NCBI GenBank assembly: GCA_020632885.1 | Contig: JACKEQ010000015.1 | Span: forward strand, 68,066 to 132,065 | Origin: Alphaproteobacteria bacterium | GTDB lineage: Bacteria > Myxococcota_A > UBA796 > GCA-2862545 | DNA: 64,000 nt | Reading direction: 5' to 3' | In this document: positions 25,242 to 33,245 of the stretch, piece by piece | Numbering within the stretch: the stretch's first letter is position 1 | How the letters are laid out: each line of letters starts with the position of its first letter | Made by a program: the position numbers and the translations under genes | The notes under the pieces: model-generated | What the model saw: only the letters and a program-made list of their open reading frames with translations | What the model was told of the DNA's origin: nothing | Databases searched by the model: none

Positions 25242-28200
25242 GGGAATTCCAGATCGGTACCTGACCGGACCACACCGTAGCGCTCGGAGATCTCCCCCTG
25301 GACGTCGCCAGCCGCGTCGAGGAAGGCGGCGGTCACCCAGAACGCCACCTCGCCCTGTGTACCCGCAGTGGCCAGCGTCTCCCCATCGGCGGAGAAGGCG
25401 AGGTCGGTCGCCCCTCCAGGGTGGGCGAAGGCCCGCCCGATCTCGCCCAGCGAATGAAGGTCGAACACCTGGAGGACGCCCTGCCGCGTGATCGTGGCGA
25501 TCAGAGGCTCCGCGGGCGAGAAGGCCAGCCCGGCCACCGCGCCCTCCACGGCCAGCACGTCCATCGAGGACGCAGGGCCACGGGAGATGAGCTGCACCCC
25601 GCCCTCCTCGGGAGCGAGCGCCACGAGGTGCCCTCCTGCATGGACGGCATGGGCGACGAAGCTGCCGGGGAAGACGTCCAGCCGGACGCCGTCCTCGCCG
25701 TCCAGGAGGTGGACGCCACCCCCGGTGCGTGCGGCGACCAGACCCGCCGTGGGTGCCCAGGTGAGCGCGGCGACCGGCGAGCCGAGGCCCACCTCCCAGA
25801 GCCTCGTCCCGTCGACGTCCCACGCACGCAGATCGCCGGCGCGGCCCGCCGAGACCACGACCTCCCGGCCGGGTCGCCACGCGACGGCGGTAGCACCGCC
25901 CACGTGCGCGCGACGGACCTCGACCGCGTACACGTTCTCCTCGAGGTCCAGGATCCGCAGGTCACCCTCCTGCGTCACCAGCGCGACGCGGCCTCCGGAG
26001 CCGGGGTCCAGGTCCGTGACCCGCACGAAGACCGAGGCGGCCTGCCGGCCTGTCGCACCGTCGAACCCCACGGGCCTCCCGAGCCGGTCGATCGTGAACA
26101 GCAGCCCATCGGCGGACCACCGGATGGCGGACACCTCCACCACCGCGTCGAACCCGCTCACCGGCGCCTCCCGCGGCAACACCCAGGTCCGCACGCGCTC
26201 GTCGGTGGCGGCGAACAGGCGGTCTGCCCCGAAGGCCAGCTCCGTCACGGGGCGGCCCGTGGGAATCCGACCCACCTCGCGTCCGGAGGTGGCGCTCCAC
26301 ACGCGGACGAACCCGTCTTCTGCAACGGTGGCGAGCCGCCGGCCATCGGGGCTCCACGCGACGTCGGCCACAGGCCCCAGATGGCCCGAGAGCGCGTGCC
26401 GCTGGACCGCCGGCCCGAGGTTCCAGATCTGCACCATCCGGTCGGCGACCACGGCCAACGCACGTCCGTGGGGCGCGCACACGACACGCCCGCTCACCCT
26501 GTCCGCGTCGAGGTCCTGGCGCTCGCTGCCCGACACCACCATCAGCCGCCCACCCGTGGTGGTCACTGCGATGGTGTCCGCCCCGCAGGCCGTCACGCTG
26601 CTTGCATCCACATCCACCCTCTGGGCGCGTCCCGGCGCACCGGGCACCACGACGTCGAGGCTACCGGCACGGGCCACGGCCAACCGGCCTTCCGGAAGCC
26701 CGACGGCGTCCGCGATGGGTGCGTCCCCCTCCACAAGCGCGCGAAACGGCCCGCAGGCGGTTTCGCCCATCACCACCGTGGACCCGACGACCGCGGTCCA
26801 GCCCCCGCCCGGAAAGGGACGGAGGTGTATGAAGGAGCCCGGCACCTGCCGCTCCGTGCCGTCCATGGAGCGGCAGACGAGGTGCGTCGCCGTGGCGCAG
26901 AGCAGATCCCCCGACGCCTCGTCCACCGCGAGCCCAGCGCAGGAGCGGTCCCAGCGGTGTTCCAGGCGGGGTCGCCATCCGCGGCCGAGACCCGCCAGGA
27001 GCCCTCGCGCCTCGGGGCGGTCCGCCAGCCCCAGGGCACCAGCCGCGTACGACTCGGCCCGAATGGTGTCGTTGGCGTCCAGCGCCAGGTTCGCCCGGTC
27101 GACGAGGGCCTGCGACAACGCAAGCGTGGCGCGGTGCTGCTCGCCCTCCACGCGCACCCACGACACCGCTCCCAGAGCCACGAGCACGACGCCAGCGACG
27201 ACGGAGACGGCGAGAGGTGCCTGGTGCGGCCGGAGCCGCCGCCAGAGGCGCTCAAGATGTCCGTAGGCGTGGGCGCCCACCCACTGGCCCTCGATCCACG
27301 CGGTGAGATCGGACTCCAGCTCGCGGACCGTCGCGTAGCGGGCACCGGGGTCCGCGGCCATGGCCTTCCGGACGACGGACGCGAGCTCCGGCGGGACGTC
27401 CCCACGCGTGGGTACCCACAATCCAGGTGACGGGGGCGTACCGTCGAGGACTTCGCGCAGGGTGGCCCCGAGGGCGAACACATCCGCGGTCACCCCGACC
27501 ACCGCCCCGTCCGAAGCCTGCTCGGGTGGCATGTAGGCCGCCGTGCCCGAGCCACGCGGGAGGGTGACGGTGCCGTCCGGCGCGAGCCGCCGGGCGAGCC
27601 CCCAATCGAACACCTGGACCTCGCCGAAGTCGCCGAGCATGACGTTCCCCGGCTTGAGGTCCAGGTGGACCACCCCCCTGGCGTGCGCGTAGGCCACCGC
27701 ATCGCACACGGCGCGCACCGCCGACACCAGCCGCCGTAGGCTCCACCCACCTGCCGTCGTGGCCCAGCCGCCAGCCGACGCGAGGTGGACCTCCCGCGTC
27801 ACCGCCCCGAGAGTCCGGCCCTCAACAGCCTTCATCGTGAACGCGATCCCCCCGTTCGGGAGGTGCTCGAGGTCGTGGACCGGGACGACGCCCGGGTGCT
27901 GGAGCTGGGCGGTGATGCGGGCCTCCTCCACGAACTGCCTGATGCGCTCGCCGTTCGCGATGAGGTCACGGGAGAGCTCCTTTCGAGCCACCTCGCGCAC
28001 CAGGACGGGGTCGAACACCCGACGCACCTCGCCCATCCCCCCGATCCCGAGCAGGCTTCGCGTCGCGTACCGCCCCCCTCCCGAAGCGCCGGGATCCCGG
28101 TGGGCCAGGAGCCACGCGAGGATGCGCTCGCCGGCGCCCTCCCCCGACGCCGCGAGCCGACGGAGCACCGGGAGAGCCGCGTCCGCCGCGAACGCGAAGA

Positions 28201-28828
28201 TCTCCACGAGATCCCGCCAGTCGTCGGCTGGCGATCCGCCCGGATGGGCACCGAGGCCGACGAGCTTCACCCGCCCATCCGGGGTGAGGCGCACGTCGGA
28301 TGCGGTCAGGCCGCCATGCACGACACCCTCGCGGTGCAACACCGCCAACGCGCTCGCACACTGGGCGAGCCACGCCATGCCCCGCGGATCGCCGGCGACA
28401 GCGAGCGTCTCGAGGTCTCCACCCTCCACCCACTCCCGCACCACCCGAACGGGTGGCCCAGGATGGACCGCGTGCATGCGGGCGATGTGTGGATGCGCCA
28501 GGCGCTCGACCACCTGCATCGCGCGCCGAAGCGGCTCCAGGGCGGTGCCCGGTGGGCAGGCCACGTGGATGACCGTGAGCTCCAACGCAGGGTCGTAGAC
28601 CCGCCACCGTCGCCCGGTGGCGTCCGGCTCGACGTGCCCCGTCGGTCGGGCGTCCGGCGGACGGTTGCCGGAGGTCGCACCGGATGCGCCGAGCAGCCGA
28701 CGATGGACCCGGCACCGCGGGCACTCCGCCACGTGGCGGGCGACGTCCGGGCGCCTCTCCACCTCGAGCAGCAGATCGTCGGGCGGATGCACCGCGTCAC
28801 CACCCCGTGCGCACGAAGGACGTGCCAT
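25238..28828 (-). CDS. Membrane Ser/Thr kinase: zinc-binding N-terminus, pseudokinase, kinase, WD40
   Basis: 1196 residues. Residues 1-45 contain an H32-x3-C36-x2-C39 motif like the ZAS anti-sigma zinc site. Residues about 70-235 are a kinase-like fold without catalysis: HGGLTASDV instead of HRDLKPxN and GLG instead of DFG. Residues about 250-520 are an active-looking kinase: GIGGMGEVR loop (about 257), catalytic HLDLKPGNV (about 386), DWG in place of DFG. One membrane helix at about 538-560. From about 620 to the end, many WD40-like repeats. A GTG start at 28792 would drop the first 12 residues; I keep the ATG. It starts 32 bases inside the sigma gene and overlaps the MauG-like gene by 4 bases. 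Probably senses a signal through the WD40 part and controls the sigma factor. Confidence 0.85.
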   Translation of the reverse strand: MARPSCARGGDAVHPPDDLLLEVERRPDVARHVAECPRCRVHRRLLGASGATSGNRPPDARPTGHVEPDATGRRWRVYDPALELTVIHVACPPGTALEPLRRAMQVVERLAHPHIARMHAVHPGPPVRVVREWVEGGDLETLAVAGDPRGMAWLAQCASALAVLHREGVVHGGLTASDVRLTPDGRVKLVGLGAHPGGSPADDWRDLVEIFAFAADAALPVLRRLAASGEGAGERILAWLLAHRDPGASGGGRYATRSLLGIGGMGEVRRVFDPVLVREVARKELSRDLIANGERIRQFVEEARITAQLQHPGVVPVHDLEHLPNGGIAFTMKAVEGRTLGAVTREVHLASAGGWATTAGGWSLRRLVSAVRAVCDAVAYAHARGVVHLDLKPGNVMLGDFGEVQVFDWGLARRLAPDGTVTLPRGSGTAAYMPPEQASDGAVVGVTADVFALGATLREVLDGTPPSPGLWVPTRGDVPPELASVVRKAMAADPGARYATVRELESDLTAWIEGQWVGAHAYGHLERLWRRLRPHQAPLAVSVVAGVVLVALGAVSWVRVEGEQHRATLALSQALVDRANLALDANDTIRAESYAAGALGLADRPEARGLLAGLGRGWRPRLEHRWDRSCAGLAVDEASGDLLCATATHLVCRSMDGTERQVPGSFIHLRPFPGGGWTAVVGSTVVMGETACGPFRALVEGDAPIADAVGLPEGRLAVARAGSLDVVVPGAPGRAQRVDVDASSVTACGADTIAVTTTGGRLMVVSGSERQDLDADRVSGRVVCAPHGRALAVVADRMVQIWNLGPAVQRHALSGHLGPVADVAWSPDGRRLATVAEDGFVRVWSATSGREVGRIPTGRPVTELAFGADRLFAATDERVRTWVLPREAPVSGFDAVVEVSAIRWSADGLLFTIDRLGRPVGFDGATGRQAASVFVRVTDLDPGSGGRVALVTQEGDLRILDLEENVYAVEVRRAHVGGATAVAWRPGREVVVSAGRAGDLRAWDVDGTRLWEVGLGSPVAALTWAPTAGLVAARTGGGVHLLDGEDGVRLDVFPGSFVAHAVHAGGHLVALAPEEGGVQLISRGPASSMDVLAVEGAVAGLAFSPAEPLIATITRQGVLQVFDLHSLGEIGRAFAHPGGATDLAFSADGETLATAGTQGEVAFWVTAAFLDAAGDVQGEISERYGVVRSGTDLEFP

Positions 28829-29366
28829 GACCGAGCTGGTCGAGGCGCGAGCGAAGCCCCCGCTCCAGCCGACGCCGCGAGCGCTGCAGGATCACGCGCA
28901 CGGCGTCGTGGTCGCCGAGCTCGAGGATGTCCGCGATCCGGTCGCGGGGCAGCAGCTCGACGTAGCGCAGGTAGACGACCTCCTGCTCGGTGGGCTCCAG
29001 GGTGTCGCTCGCGGCCTGTCGGAGGAGCTCCTCCCGCTCGTGCCTCCCGAGGTGACTGAGCGCATCGAGACCGGGCTCGGCGGGGTCCACGACCCCGTCC
29101 TCCACGAGGAGCTCCCGGGAACGCCGGATGTCGTTGAGCGCGAGGTGCTTCCCGATGCCGCAGATCCAGGTGCCGATGTTCGCGGAACCCTCGTAGGAGT
29201 CGAGCTTGCCCAGGGCCGTCACGAAGGCATCCTGGGTGAGCTCCTCGGCGCGGGCCCGATCCCCCACGATGCGAAGGCAGACGGCGAGCACGCGGTCCCG
29301 ATGTCGGGCGAAGACCTCGCCGAAGTCCGCACGCAGCCGCTCGCGCCAGTCCTCGTGGGTGTTCAT
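28797..29366 (-). CDS. ECF-type RNA polymerase sigma factor, kinase-linked
   Basis: 189 residues from ATG 29366, preceded by AGGAGG four bases upstream. Region 2 reads FGEVFARHRDRVLAVCLRIVGDRARAEELTQDAFVTAL with IGTWICGIGKHLALNDIRR; region 4 reads LEPTEQEVVYLRYVELLPRDRIADIL with a helix-turn-helix. The end overlaps the start of the kinase gene by 32 bases. ECF sigma factors encoded next to Ser/Thr kinases form known groups in bacteria; the sigma factor here is the first gene of the operon and probably regulates its own operon, including MauG and cupredoxin. Consensus promoter unseen. Confidence 0.93.
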   Translation of the reverse strand: MNTHEDWRERLRADFGEVFARHRDRVLAVCLRIVGDRARAEELTQDAFVTALGKLDSYEGSANIGTWICGIGKHLALNDIRRSRELLVEDGVVDPAEPGLDALSHLGRHEREELLRQAASDTLEPTEQEVVYLRYVELLPRDRIADILELGDHDAVRVILQRSRRRLERGLRSRLDQLGHGTSFVRTGW

Positions 29367-29523
29367 GCGACCTCCTGGCGTGCTGTCGTCACATCGATGC
29401 GCGCGCGCCCGCTCGTGAGTGTGGCGAGCCCGACCCGTGTCACAGGAAAAGAAAAACTCGGGAGCTCCGTGACGATACCGCAAGTCGGCACACCCACCGG
29501 CGACCAAGAACCAGGGGTTCCCC
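29367..29523. promoter_or_regulatory. Divergent intergenic region, sigma operon and lipoprotein
   Basis: 157 bases between the two divergent starts. It holds the ribosome-binding site of the sigma factor (AGGAGG, read on the minus strand at 29371-29376) and an A-rich patch near 29447-29457 that stands out in this GC-rich DNA. I see no clear -35/-10 pair or palindrome, so promoter positions are not assigned. Confidence 0.4.
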
Positions 29524-29910
29524 ATGTTCCGCACCCTCCTCGCCGTCGGCCTCTCCATCCATCTGCTCGCCGCGTGTGCCTCTGGTCACGCGGCATCCGG
29601 CCAGTCCCTCGCCCTCCAGGACGACGAAGGGAAGACGTTCGTCACCTGGGACGGACACGACGCCCGCGTCTACCGGGATGGCGGGCTGGTCGGAGAGGCC
29701 GCGGCCTCCTCCTGGGAGGCGGCGATGTGGACGGTGGACCTCGCTCCCCGCGGGGCGGTGACCGCCGCGTACCACTACGACCGTGTCCTCGCTCCCGGCG
29801 ACCTCCCCGCGCTCGAGGTGTGCACGTGGCCCGCCACCCATGCCGTGAAGGCCTGCGGGCTCGACACCACCTGTGACTGCAAGGAGGGGGCTCTGGCCTC
29901 CAGCCGGTGA
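29524..29910 (+). CDS. Small hypothetical lipoprotein
   Basis: 128 residues from ATG 29524. Signal MFRTLLAVGLSIHLLAAC with lipobox at Cys18. The mature part has short strands and ends with a four-cysteine cluster (VCTWPATHAVKACGLDTTCDC), which could be disulfides or a metal site. No family recognised. It is divergent from the sigma factor operon across a 157-base gap that holds the A-rich patch AAAAGAAAAAC at about 29447-29457, so the two promoters may share regulatory DNA. It ends 2 bases before the convergent Clp-like gene. Confidence 0.65.
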   Translation: MFRTLLAVGLSIHLLAACASGHAASGQSLALQDDEGKTFVTWDGHDARVYRDGGLVGEAAASSWEAAMWTVDLAPRGAVTAAYHYDRVLAPGDLPALEVCTWPATHAVKACGLDTTCDCKEGALASSR

Positions 29911-29912
29911 GA

Positions 29913-32900
29913 TCAGGGCTCCCGGACCACCCGCCGCAGCGCGTGGGACCGTAGGCCCTCCACGAGCCCGTCGAGGGCGAGCGAATCCGACCCGGACGCG
30001 AGCACCCCGAAGCGACGCCGCACGCCCGGGAAGCCCGTCGTACCGGAGCTCCCGGCCACCCGCGCCGCCCGCGCCGCCTCCGCGTCGGCGTCCGAGGCCT
30101 CCAGCACCTCGGCCGCCTCGCCGTGGAGCACGCTCACCCGCACCAGACGCAGCAGCCGGTCCGCCCCGAAGTCCTCGGCATCCAGCCAGAGACCCGCCTC
30201 GTCCGTGAGCAGCGCCGCCAGGCCCGGCACGCGGGCCGAGAGCGCACAGGCACCCACAGCGGGCTGCCCCGCCTTCCACGTCCCGTCCCGTCGCACCCAG
30301 CTCTCCAGGCGACCCCACTCGCCCCAGGCGCCCAGGAAGCCCTCCAGCACGGCCTTCGCGAGGTCGTGGGCCTCCCGGTGCAGGGGGTCCACCCGCACCA
30401 CCACGGGCTGCGGTGGGCCCCAGCTCCGCACCCGGAACACCAGCGCCCCCACCCGCTCCTCGAGGGTGGCGAGCTGCCGGGCGGCCCGCTCCAGGTTCCG
30501 TCCCCGATCGACGGGCACCGGGACGTGCTGGGTCACGAGCCGGTCGCGCACCCCGTGACCCCACGGGCGCCGGGCGAGCTCCCCGATCTTCGCGTAGCCG
30601 TCCTCGAACCGGTAGCGCGCCAGCCAGTCCGCCTGGAAGTCCTCCAGCTCGCCCGCCAGCGCCGCGTGCTCCTCGACGACGGCCGTGGTGGTCTGGAGCC
30701 GGTCCCAGCCGTCCTCCTCGAGGGTCCCGCCCTCCGAGAGGGCCGCGAGGAGCTCCGAGCGCGTGTGGCCGATGGCCTCCCACGTCCCCTCCCCCGCCAC
30801 CGCGGTGTGCAGCTCCACGAGGCGCTGCCAGACGCCCTCCATGGCGTCCCAGTCCCCCGGGAGGCCCAGCGGGACGGGGCTCCTGGGCAGGTCGTCCAGC
30901 GGATCGAGGTGCAGGCCGAGCCCGTCGGGCGTGCGCCACATCGCGATGTATGCGCCGCCCTCGCTCACCGGCCGCCCCACGAGCAGGCGCGCGAGCGGGA
31001 CGGTGACCTCGCGCTCCACGACCCGCTGCAGCGACCGCGCGCCGTAGGTCGCGTCGAAGCCCACCGTGCCGATCCAGTCGCGCAGGCTGTCGTCGAGGGA
31101 CACCACCACCCCCGAGCGGCGCAGGCCCCGCCGGGAGAGCACGCGCCCCACGATGCGCTGCACGAGCGGCTCGACGTCGTCGGGACCCAGCGCGCGGAAC
31201 GGCACGACCTGGCCGATACGGTTGTAGAGCTCGGGCCGGAAGAAGTCGCGCGCGGCCGCCCGGTAGTGGGCCTCGTCGTCGCTGTCGGAGCCCCGCTCGA
31301 AGCCCGTGCGCCGACGGGCGCTCGCCACCCCGAGGTTGCTGGTCATCACCACGACGGTGTTCCGGAAGTCCGTCGTGTGACCTGCGGCGTTCGTCAGCCG
31401 TCCTTCGCCGAGCACCTGGAGCAGGAGGTCGAACACCTCGGGCCCGGCCTTCTCGATCTCGTCGAGGAGCACGACGCTGAAGGGCTGGTTGGCCACCGCG
31501 CGCGTCAGGTCGCCGTCCGGACGCCCCGCACCCCCGACCAGACGCCGCAGCGCCGAGGGCCCGGAGACCTCGCTCATGTCGAAGCGCAGGAGCCGCTTGG
31601 CATCCCCGAACAGCCACGCCGCCAGCGCCTTGGCCGTCTCGGTCTTCCCGACCCCGGTGGGACCCACGAACAACAGCGTGGCCACGGGAATCTCGGGGTC
31701 GTCGAGCCCCTGCTGCAGGCAGAGGACGGCGTCGGTGGCCGCCCGCACGGCGTGGGGCTGCCCGATGATGTGCCGCTCGAACCACGCGCGGATCTCGCCG
31801 TCGGAACGGGCGGTCTCGGGCTCGAGCACGTAGCGGGGGAGCCCCGTGGCCCGCGAGAAGTACGCGAAGAGTTCGCCGGGCCCGACCAGACCGCGCCCGA
31901 AGCGGTCCTCGCGCTCGGCCTCGACGTCGCCCAGGAACCCGTGGAGCACCCGAACGCTCCGGCCCGGCTCCTCCATGCGCGGCCCGAAGCGCTCGGCCAG
32001 CCGCATCGCGGTCTCCAGGAGAGCGGGCTCGGCGGCGAGGTTGCGGACCTCCTCGACGGCCCGCGTGTGCTGGAGGAGCACGCGGTAGGTGGCCCGCGCG
32101 TCGAGGGGCTCGATGTGCAGGACGCGGAACCCCGCGAAGAAGCCCGGGTTCTTCAGGCGCGCGGCCTCCAGGCGCTCGGGCGTGCACTCGGCGAGGACCT
32201 TGATCTCCCCGCGCTGCAGGTGCGGCACGAGGAAGTCCGCCATGGTGACCTCGGACTGCGCGGAACGCCCGACCCACGCGAGCCCCGGGAGGTCGTCCAC
32301 CACGAGGATGTCGCGGCGGTGGAAGAGCTCGTCCACCATGGCCGCGAGGCGCGCCTCCCACTGGCCGACCATCGACATGCCCGCGATCAGCCGCGCCGCA
32401 TCGACCCGCCAGAGGTCCGTGCGCTCCTGCAGCGTGCCGCCGCGATCGGCGAACCGCTGGGCGACCGCCTCGATGATGGCGGTCTTGCCCACACCCGGCT
32501 CGCCCACGAGGAGCACGGTGGACCCGTCCTGATCGAGCTGCTCGACGAGGAGGTCGACGATCGCGTCGCGCCCGAGGGCCGGCTGGAGACGCCCGTCCCG
32601 CGCGCGCTGGACGAGGTTCACGCCCACCGACCGGAGCTCCCATGCCGGCCGCCAGACCCGCTCGGCGGGGTCCTTCTCCTCCCGGTTGCTCGTGGTGGCC
32701 TTCGCCCGCCGCGGCTTCCGGCTGGGCAGCACGCTCGGGAGGTCCACCTCCACGTCGAGGAGCTCGAGGTGCTCGTCCTGGAGCGCCTCTGCGGCCATGA
32801 GCGCCGTGCGCCGCCCCTTCTTCGCCCACTCGGCCAGGTACACACCCAGGCGGGCGGGCAGCGCAGAGAGGCTGTCCACGGCGAAGGTCTCGGGGCCCAG

Positions 32901-33245
32901 CCGCGGGATCTGCACGCGCCAGAAGCCCTCGGCGGACCACCGCGTGCAGAAGGCCGTCAGCCGCACCTTCACCGACGTGAGCTTCCGGTCGTCGCCGAAC
33001 GCGATGGCCGTGTCGACCTCGGTCTTCCGGAGCGTGACCTCGGGGGAGAGCAGGAGCCGGTGGAGCTCGTCCGGAGGGGACTTCGGGACGTGCTCCATGA
33101 GGTGGATGGCGGCGTCGTCCAGGAGCTCCGCGAGGCTGGGCCCACGGAAGACGGCCTGGGTGAGCCCGGGCAGCCGGACCTCGAAGGTGTCGCGCTTGTC
33201 GAGGGCCACGAGGGCCGCGACGGTGATGGCGAAGGCGTCAGCCAC
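29913..33245 (-). CDS. Clp-like AAA+ ATPase with degenerate release-factor-like C-terminus
   Basis: 1110 residues from a GTG in a GTGGCTGA overlap with the upstream paralogue stop. Residues about 1-175: two tandem HicB-like blocks (FEVRLPGLTQAVFRGPSL and FWRVQIPRLGPETF). NBD1: GEPGVGKT (about 244) with Walker B VVDDLP rather than DE. NBD2: GPTGVGKT (about 525), VVLLDEIEKA, MTSNLG, FFRPELYNRIG, YGARSLQRVV. Between sensor 1 and the arginine finger is RRRTGFERG, at the place where ClpC has its ClpP-binding VGF loop. Residues about 790-1110 resemble RF2 without the GGQ domain, but diverged: VVVRVDPLHREAHDL replaces the GGTEA motif and ALSARVPGLAALLTDEAG aligns with the PCRF core. Likely forms hetero-oligomers or pairs with its sister. 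Confidence 0.8.
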   Translation of the reverse strand: MADAFAITVAALVALDKRDTFEVRLPGLTQAVFRGPSLAELLDDAAIHLMEHVPKSPPDELHRLLLSPEVTLRKTEVDTAIAFGDDRKLTSVKVRLTAFCTRWSAEGFWRVQIPRLGPETFAVDSLSALPARLGVYLAEWAKKGRRTALMAAEALQDEHLELLDVEVDLPSVLPSRKPRRAKATTSNREEKDPAERVWRPAWELRSVGVNLVQRARDGRLQPALGRDAIVDLLVEQLDQDGSTVLLVGEPGVGKTAIIEAVAQRFADRGGTLQERTDLWRVDAARLIAGMSMVGQWEARLAAMVDELFHRRDILVVDDLPGLAWVGRSAQSEVTMADFLVPHLQRGEIKVLAECTPERLEAARLKNPGFFAGFRVLHIEPLDARATYRVLLQHTRAVEEVRNLAAEPALLETAMRLAERFGPRMEEPGRSVRVLHGFLGDVEAEREDRFGRGLVGPGELFAYFSRATGLPRYVLEPETARSDGEIRAWFERHIIGQPHAVRAATDAVLCLQQGLDDPEIPVATLLFVGPTGVGKTETAKALAAWLFGDAKRLLRFDMSEVSGPSALRRLVGGAGRPDGDLTRAVANQPFSVVLLDEIEKAGPEVFDLLLQVLGEGRLTNAAGHTTDFRNTVVVMTSNLGVASARRRTGFERGSDSDDEAHYRAAARDFFRPELYNRIGQVVPFRALGPDDVEPLVQRIVGRVLSRRGLRRSGVVVSLDDSLRDWIGTVGFDATYGARSLQRVVEREVTVPLARLLVGRPVSEGGAYIAMWRTPDGLGLHLDPLDDLPRSPVPLGLPGDWDAMEGVWQRLVELHTAVAGEGTWEAIGHTRSELLAALSEGGTLEEDGWDRLQTTTAVVEEHAALAGELEDFQADWLARYRFEDGYAKIGELARRPWGHGVRDRLVTQHVPVPVDRGRNLERAARQLATLEERVGALVFRVRSWGPPQPVVVRVDPLHREAHDLAKAVLEGFLGAWGEWGRLESWVRRDGTWKAGQPAVGACALSARVPGLAALLTDEAGLWLDAEDFGADRLLRLVRVSVLHGEAAEVLEASDADAEAARAARVAGSSGTTGFPGVRRRFGVLASGSDSLALDGLVEGLRSHALRRVVREP

